45,216 bases of DNA from Nocardia carnea (GTDB lineage Bacteria > Actinomycetota > Actinomycetes > Mycobacteriales > Mycobacteriaceae): the NCBI RefSeq assembly GCF_029868325.1, contig NZ_JARWNW010000313.1:1-45216 (forward strand). Reading direction: 5' to 3'. Position 1 is the stretch's first letter. The number at the start of each line of letters is the position of its first letter. This document shows positions 42,268-45,216 of the stretch, one piece after another. The position numbers and the translations under genes are program-made. Under the pieces are notes generated by a model. The model was not told the origin of the DNA. It ran no database searches and saw only the letters and a program-made list of their open reading frames with translations.

Positions 42268-43776
42268 TCAGGCCGACGTCCGGGCGGACCGGGTTTCGCC
42301 TGGCTGGGTGGACGGGGTGCCGGATTCGGCCCGGCGGACAAGGGCCTCGGCGCCGGCGACGATTTCCCGGCCGGATGCCGCAGCGGCGGGGCGGCGCAGG
42401 AACACCGCCCAGGTGACGAGGGCGCAGGCGATATAGAACGCCATGAACACCCAGAAGGCGGTGGTCGCCGACTGTGTCGAGGCGTAGGACGAGCGCAGTA
42501 CCAGGTTGATCCCCACGCCGCCGAGCGCGCCGATGGCGCCGACGAAACCGATGAGCGCCCCGGAGGTGTTCTGCGCCCAGGCGGCGCGTTCGGCGGCAGT
42601 TCCGTCGAGACTGCGCGATTTGGCGTCGAAAACCGATGGGATGATCTTGGTGACGGAGCCGTTGCCCAGCCCCGACAGGACGAACAGGGCCACGAACCCG
42701 GCGACCAGCACCGCGAGCACCGGACCGGAGAACCCGTTCGCCGAACCGTCCGCGATCGTCGACGCCACGGCCACCACCACGGCAGCGACCATCATCGCCA
42801 CGAAGGTGACCACGGTGACCTTGCTACCGCCGATCCGGTCGGCCAGCTTGCCGCCGTAGGGCCGCGCCAGCGAGCCGAGCAGCGGGCCGATGAACGCGAT
42901 CTGCGCGGCGTGCAGGGTGGCCTGGGCCGCGGTTTCCCCACCGGCGACGAAACTGATCTGCAGAACCTGTCCGAAGGCGAAGCTGTAGCCGATGAACGAG
43001 CCGAAAGTTCCGATGTAGAGGAACGAAACCGCCCAGGAATGCGGCACTTTCAGCGCGGTGAGCATATAGGACAGATCGGCCTTCTGATTCGGCAGATTAT
43101 CCATGAACAGCGCCGCGCCGAGACCGGCCAGCACGACCAGCACCAGGTACGCCGCGCAGATCACCGAGGCGTATTCGTTGCCGAGGGTCGCGATGATCAG
43201 CAGCCCGAACAGCTGGATCACCGGAACACCGATATTGCCGCCGCCCGCATTCATGCCCAGGGCCCAGCCCTTGAGGCGCTGCGGGTAGAAGGCGTTGATA
43301 TTGGTCATCGACGAGGCGAAGTTGCCGCCACCCAGACCGGCGAACGCCGCGACGATCAGGAAGGTCGTATAGGGCGTCCCCGGCTGGTTCACGAAATGCA
43401 GCGCCAGCAGGGTCGGGATCAGCAGGGCCACCGCGCTGAACACCGTCCAGTTGCGGCCGCCGAAACGGGCCGTCGCCACCGTGTACGGGATTCGCAGGAT
43501 CGCGCCGACCAGGGTCGGCACTGCGACCAGGAAGAACTTTCCGGCCGCGTCGATACCGTAGGTCTCGGCCGGCATGAACAGCACCATGACCGACCAGATG
43601 GACCAGATGGAGAATCCGATGTGCTCGGCGACGACCGACCAGATCAGGTTGCGCGTGGCGATCTTCTTACCGCCGGCCTCCCAGGCCGCGGTGTCCTCTG
43701 CGTCCCAGCGCTCCAGCTTCGGCCGCCGGAACAACGCCGCTACGGCGTTCCGGCGGCTTTCTGTCTGCGTGTTCAA
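42268..43776 (-). CDS. narK: Nitrate/nitrite MFS transporter
   Basis: This 502-residue, 12-helix transporter imports nitrate and/or exports nitrite. The nitrate-porter signature is present in FAGLGGGNFASSMTNINAFYP and again near GLGNGSVTKIIPSVF. The start codon is TTG (43776) with GGGAGG four bases ahead. A six-base stem ACGTGG/CCACGT (43788-43806) lies next to the ribosome site. It heads the narK-nirB-nirD-nnaR-cbiX operon. Confidence 0.96.
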   Translation of the reverse strand: MNTQTESRRNAVAALFRRPKLERWDAEDTAAWEAGGKKIATRNLIWSVVAEHIGFSIWSIWSVMVLFMPAETYGIDAAGKFFLVAVPTLVGAILRIPYTVATARFGGRNWTVFSAVALLIPTLLALHFVNQPGTPYTTFLIVAAFAGLGGGNFASSMTNINAFYPQRLKGWALGMNAGGGNIGVPVIQLFGLLIIATLGNEYASVICAAYLVLVVLAGLGAALFMDNLPNQKADLSYMLTALKVPHSWAVSFLYIGTFGSFIGYSFAFGQVLQISFVAGGETAAQATLHAAQIAFIGPLLGSLARPYGGKLADRIGGSKVTVVTFVAMMVAAVVVAVASTIADGSANGFSGPVLAVLVAGFVALFVLSGLGNGSVTKIIPSVFDAKSRSLDGTAAERAAWAQNTSGALIGFVGAIGALGGVGINLVLRSSYASTQSATTAFWVFMAFYIACALVTWAVFLRRPAAAASGREIVAGAEALVRRAESGTPSTQPGETRSARTSA

Positions 43777-43855
43777 GGGGCCTCCCGACGTGGTTCGACC
43801 CCACGTTAGGAAACTGGTATTGCCGTAATGCTGCCCAAAATGACCGCGGAATCAA

Positions 43856-43895
43856 CGGTTTCTCACGTGGCCGGCACGACCTGGGTGAGAAACCG
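43856..43895. promoter_or_regulatory. Inverted repeat upstream of narK (candidate nitrate-regulon operator)
   Basis: CGGTTTCTCAC (43856-43866) and GTGAGAAACCG (43885-43895) are perfect 11-base arms with an 18-base spacer, 80-119 bases before the narK start. The core TTTCTCAC-N18-GTGAG equals the narG element. It also lies 24 bases after the stop of the upstream transporter gene, so a secondary role as a terminator is possible, though no T-run follows. Confidence 0.65.
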
Positions 43896-43919
43896 GCGCT
43901 TGTTAACGCGGTGTCACGA

Positions 43920-45122
43920 TCAGCCGCCCGCGGGACCGTCCTCGAGCAGCCGCGGTTTACAGGCCTGCCAGGCACCGATCAGCAGCACCACCACCGAGAC
44001 CCCGAGCAGCGCGAACGGTGCCGCCCAGCCGCCGGTCACGGTGTGCAGCATCCCGAACACCAACGGTCCGATGCAGGCCAGCGCGTAACCGACGCCCTGG
44101 GTGAACCCGGACAGCGCCGCCGATCCCGCCGGGGTGCGCGTCCGCAGGTTGATCAGGGTGAGCGCCATCGGGAAGGTGCTGGGGCCGAGGCCGAGAATGA
44201 CCACCCACAGCACCGGCGCGCTCATCGGCGCGATGAGCAGGCCGGCGAAGGCCACCAGGAAACAGACCGCGCAACCGACCGCGACCGGGAAAGGATTGGT
44301 CATGCGGGCCGCCACCGTCGGCGCCGTCAATGCCGCGATCAGGCCCATGAGGGCGAACAGGGCGACCATCGAACCGCCGAACGCCGCATCGGCACCGGCG
44401 TCGGACAGGATCGTGGGCAACCAGGTGAATACGGAATAGGTGGTCAGCGAGGTCATCCCGAACATGGCCGACATACCCCAGGCCAACGGCGAGCGCCACA
44501 CCTTCGGGGCGGGGCCCGTCGTGCCGGGTAGTCCGGTCGTATCCGCCACGGCCCGGCCGCGCCGATTCCACAGGACACCGATCCAGGGCACGGCCGCGGC
44601 GAACCCGAGCAGCGCCCACACCCCCAGCGAGACCCGCCAGCCGTGCGCTTCGGCGAGCGGCACCGCCACCAGAGCGGGAATGACGGTACCGATCTGGACC
44701 ATGGTGATGTAGAGCGCGCTCACCGTGGCCAGGCGATCGGGAAAATAGCGCTTGACCAGCGGTGGGACCACAATATTTCCGATCCCCATACCGCCGAGCG
44801 CCAGCGCGGAGAACAGCAGCAGGCCCACCGTTTCGGAGACGAGGACGCGGGCGAGCATGCCGATACCGGCGGCGGCCATGGCCGCCAGCACGGTCCATTC
44901 CAGCCCGATCCGGCGTACCAGCAGCGGGGTCAGCAATCCGGTCACCGAGAACATCAGGGTCGGGATCATCCCGAAGACGCCGACGACGGCCGTGGAATAC
45001 CCGATATGTTCGCCGATCTCCTCGGCGAGCGGGGTGAAGGCGGTGACCGCGACCCGCAGCGTGAGAGCCGACATGACGATGGCCGCCAGGACCAGCAGGC
45101 GGCCTTCGATGAGTGAGCGTCG
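43920..45122 (-). CDS. CynX/NimT-type MFS transporter, 5' end missing
   Basis: At least 400 residues of an MFS permease can be read. The segment before the first internal Met still encodes RRSLIEGRLLVLAAIV and joins the CynX-type SALTLRVAVTAFTPL, so the true start lies beyond the readable end, in the artefactual tail. Eleven or twelve hydrophobic spans follow. Relatives carry cyanate, nitroimidazoles or unknown anions. It reads toward narK on the same strand, but the palindrome between them suggests separate control. Confidence 0.82.
   Translation of the reverse strand, partial: RRSLIEGRLLVLAAIVMSALTLRVAVTAFTPLAEEIGEHIGYSTAVVGVFGMIPTLMFSVTGLLTPLLVRRIGLEWTVLAAMAAAGIGMLARVLVSETVGLLLFSALALGGMGIGNIVVPPLVKRYFPDRLATVSALYITMVQIGTVIPALVAVPLAEAHGWRVSLGVWALLGFAAAVPWIGVLWNRRGRAVADTTGLPGTTGPAPKVWRSPLAWGMSAMFGMTSLTTYSVFTWLPTILSDAGADAAFGGSMVALFALMGLIAALTAPTVAARMTNPFPVAVGCAVCFLVAFAGLLIAPMSAPVLWVVILGLGPSTFPMALTLINLRTRTPAGSAALSGFTQGVGYALACIGPLVFGMLHTVTGGWAAPFALLGVSVVVLLIGAWQACKPRLLEDGPAGG

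Positions 45123-45216
<94 letters not shown>

Noticed and set aside
43856..43895. Plain intrinsic terminator of the CynX-like gene
   Set aside because: There is no T-run on the minus strand and the same core with the same spacer occurs before narG, so an operator explains it better; a dual role is not excluded.

Overview
The window looks like one complete contig from a draft assembly of a GC-rich, mycolate-containing actinomycete, most likely Nocardia or a close relative. The evidence is very high GC with GTG and TTG starts, a block matching the Rv3195-Rv3204 neighbourhood of Mycobacterium tuberculosis (recalled gene order, no search run), an antigen-85-like mycolyltransferase homologue, narGHJI, and a uroporphyrinogen-III-synthase-type regulator next to nirBD. 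Both ends carry non-genomic sequence: a 294-base fold-back on the left and a poly-G/A-rich tail on the right.

Layout. (1) 290-5373, minus strand: an ABC1/UbiB-like kinase, an orphan TOMM-cyclodehydratase-like (ocin-ThiF) protein, a DUF2342 protein and NADH pyrophosphatase NudC. A paired-DnaA-box palindrome and a probable leaderless small ORF lie between them. (2) 5414-16572: an RCK potassium channel, a DoxX-like membrane protein, the AdnAB DNA-repair helicase-nucleases (AdnA carries a roughly 370-residue disordered insertion), an alpha/beta hydrolase (LipV-like) and an alkyltransferase-like protein. (3) 16621-22137: a MobA-MoeA fusion for molybdenum cofactor, DUF2283, a MerR regulator, a TetR/F420-dependent oxidoreductase pair, and two VapC toxin relics. 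(4) 22205-29228: narGHJI, the respiratory nitrate reductase, with a recognisable promoter and a candidate operator. (5) 29672-36342: a secreted S1-type protease, then an operon of a single-module NRPS (C-A-T-TE), a DUF6875-like protein and an Ag85-like esterase. (6) 36553-37013: a VapB antitoxin with a broken VapC. (7) 36997-43776: narK-nirB-nirD-nnaR-like-cbiX, for nitrate/nitrite transport, nitrite reduction and siroheme supply. (8) 43920-45122: a CynX-type MFS transporter cut by the contig end.

The genes form a coherent nitrate programme. NarK moves nitrate and nitrite, NarGHI (assembled by NarJ, using molybdenum cofactor to which MobA-MoeA may contribute) makes nitrite, and NirBD reduces it to ammonium using siroheme, to which the CbiX-like chelatase may contribute. 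narG and narK share the element TTTCTCAC-N18-GTGAG about 80 bases before their starts. This points to one regulator for both, and the NnaR-like protein encoded in the nir operon is the obvious candidate.

No rRNA, tRNA, CRISPR array, prophage or insertion sequence was seen. Most long plus-strand frames opposite the minus-strand genes are GC-rich shadows.
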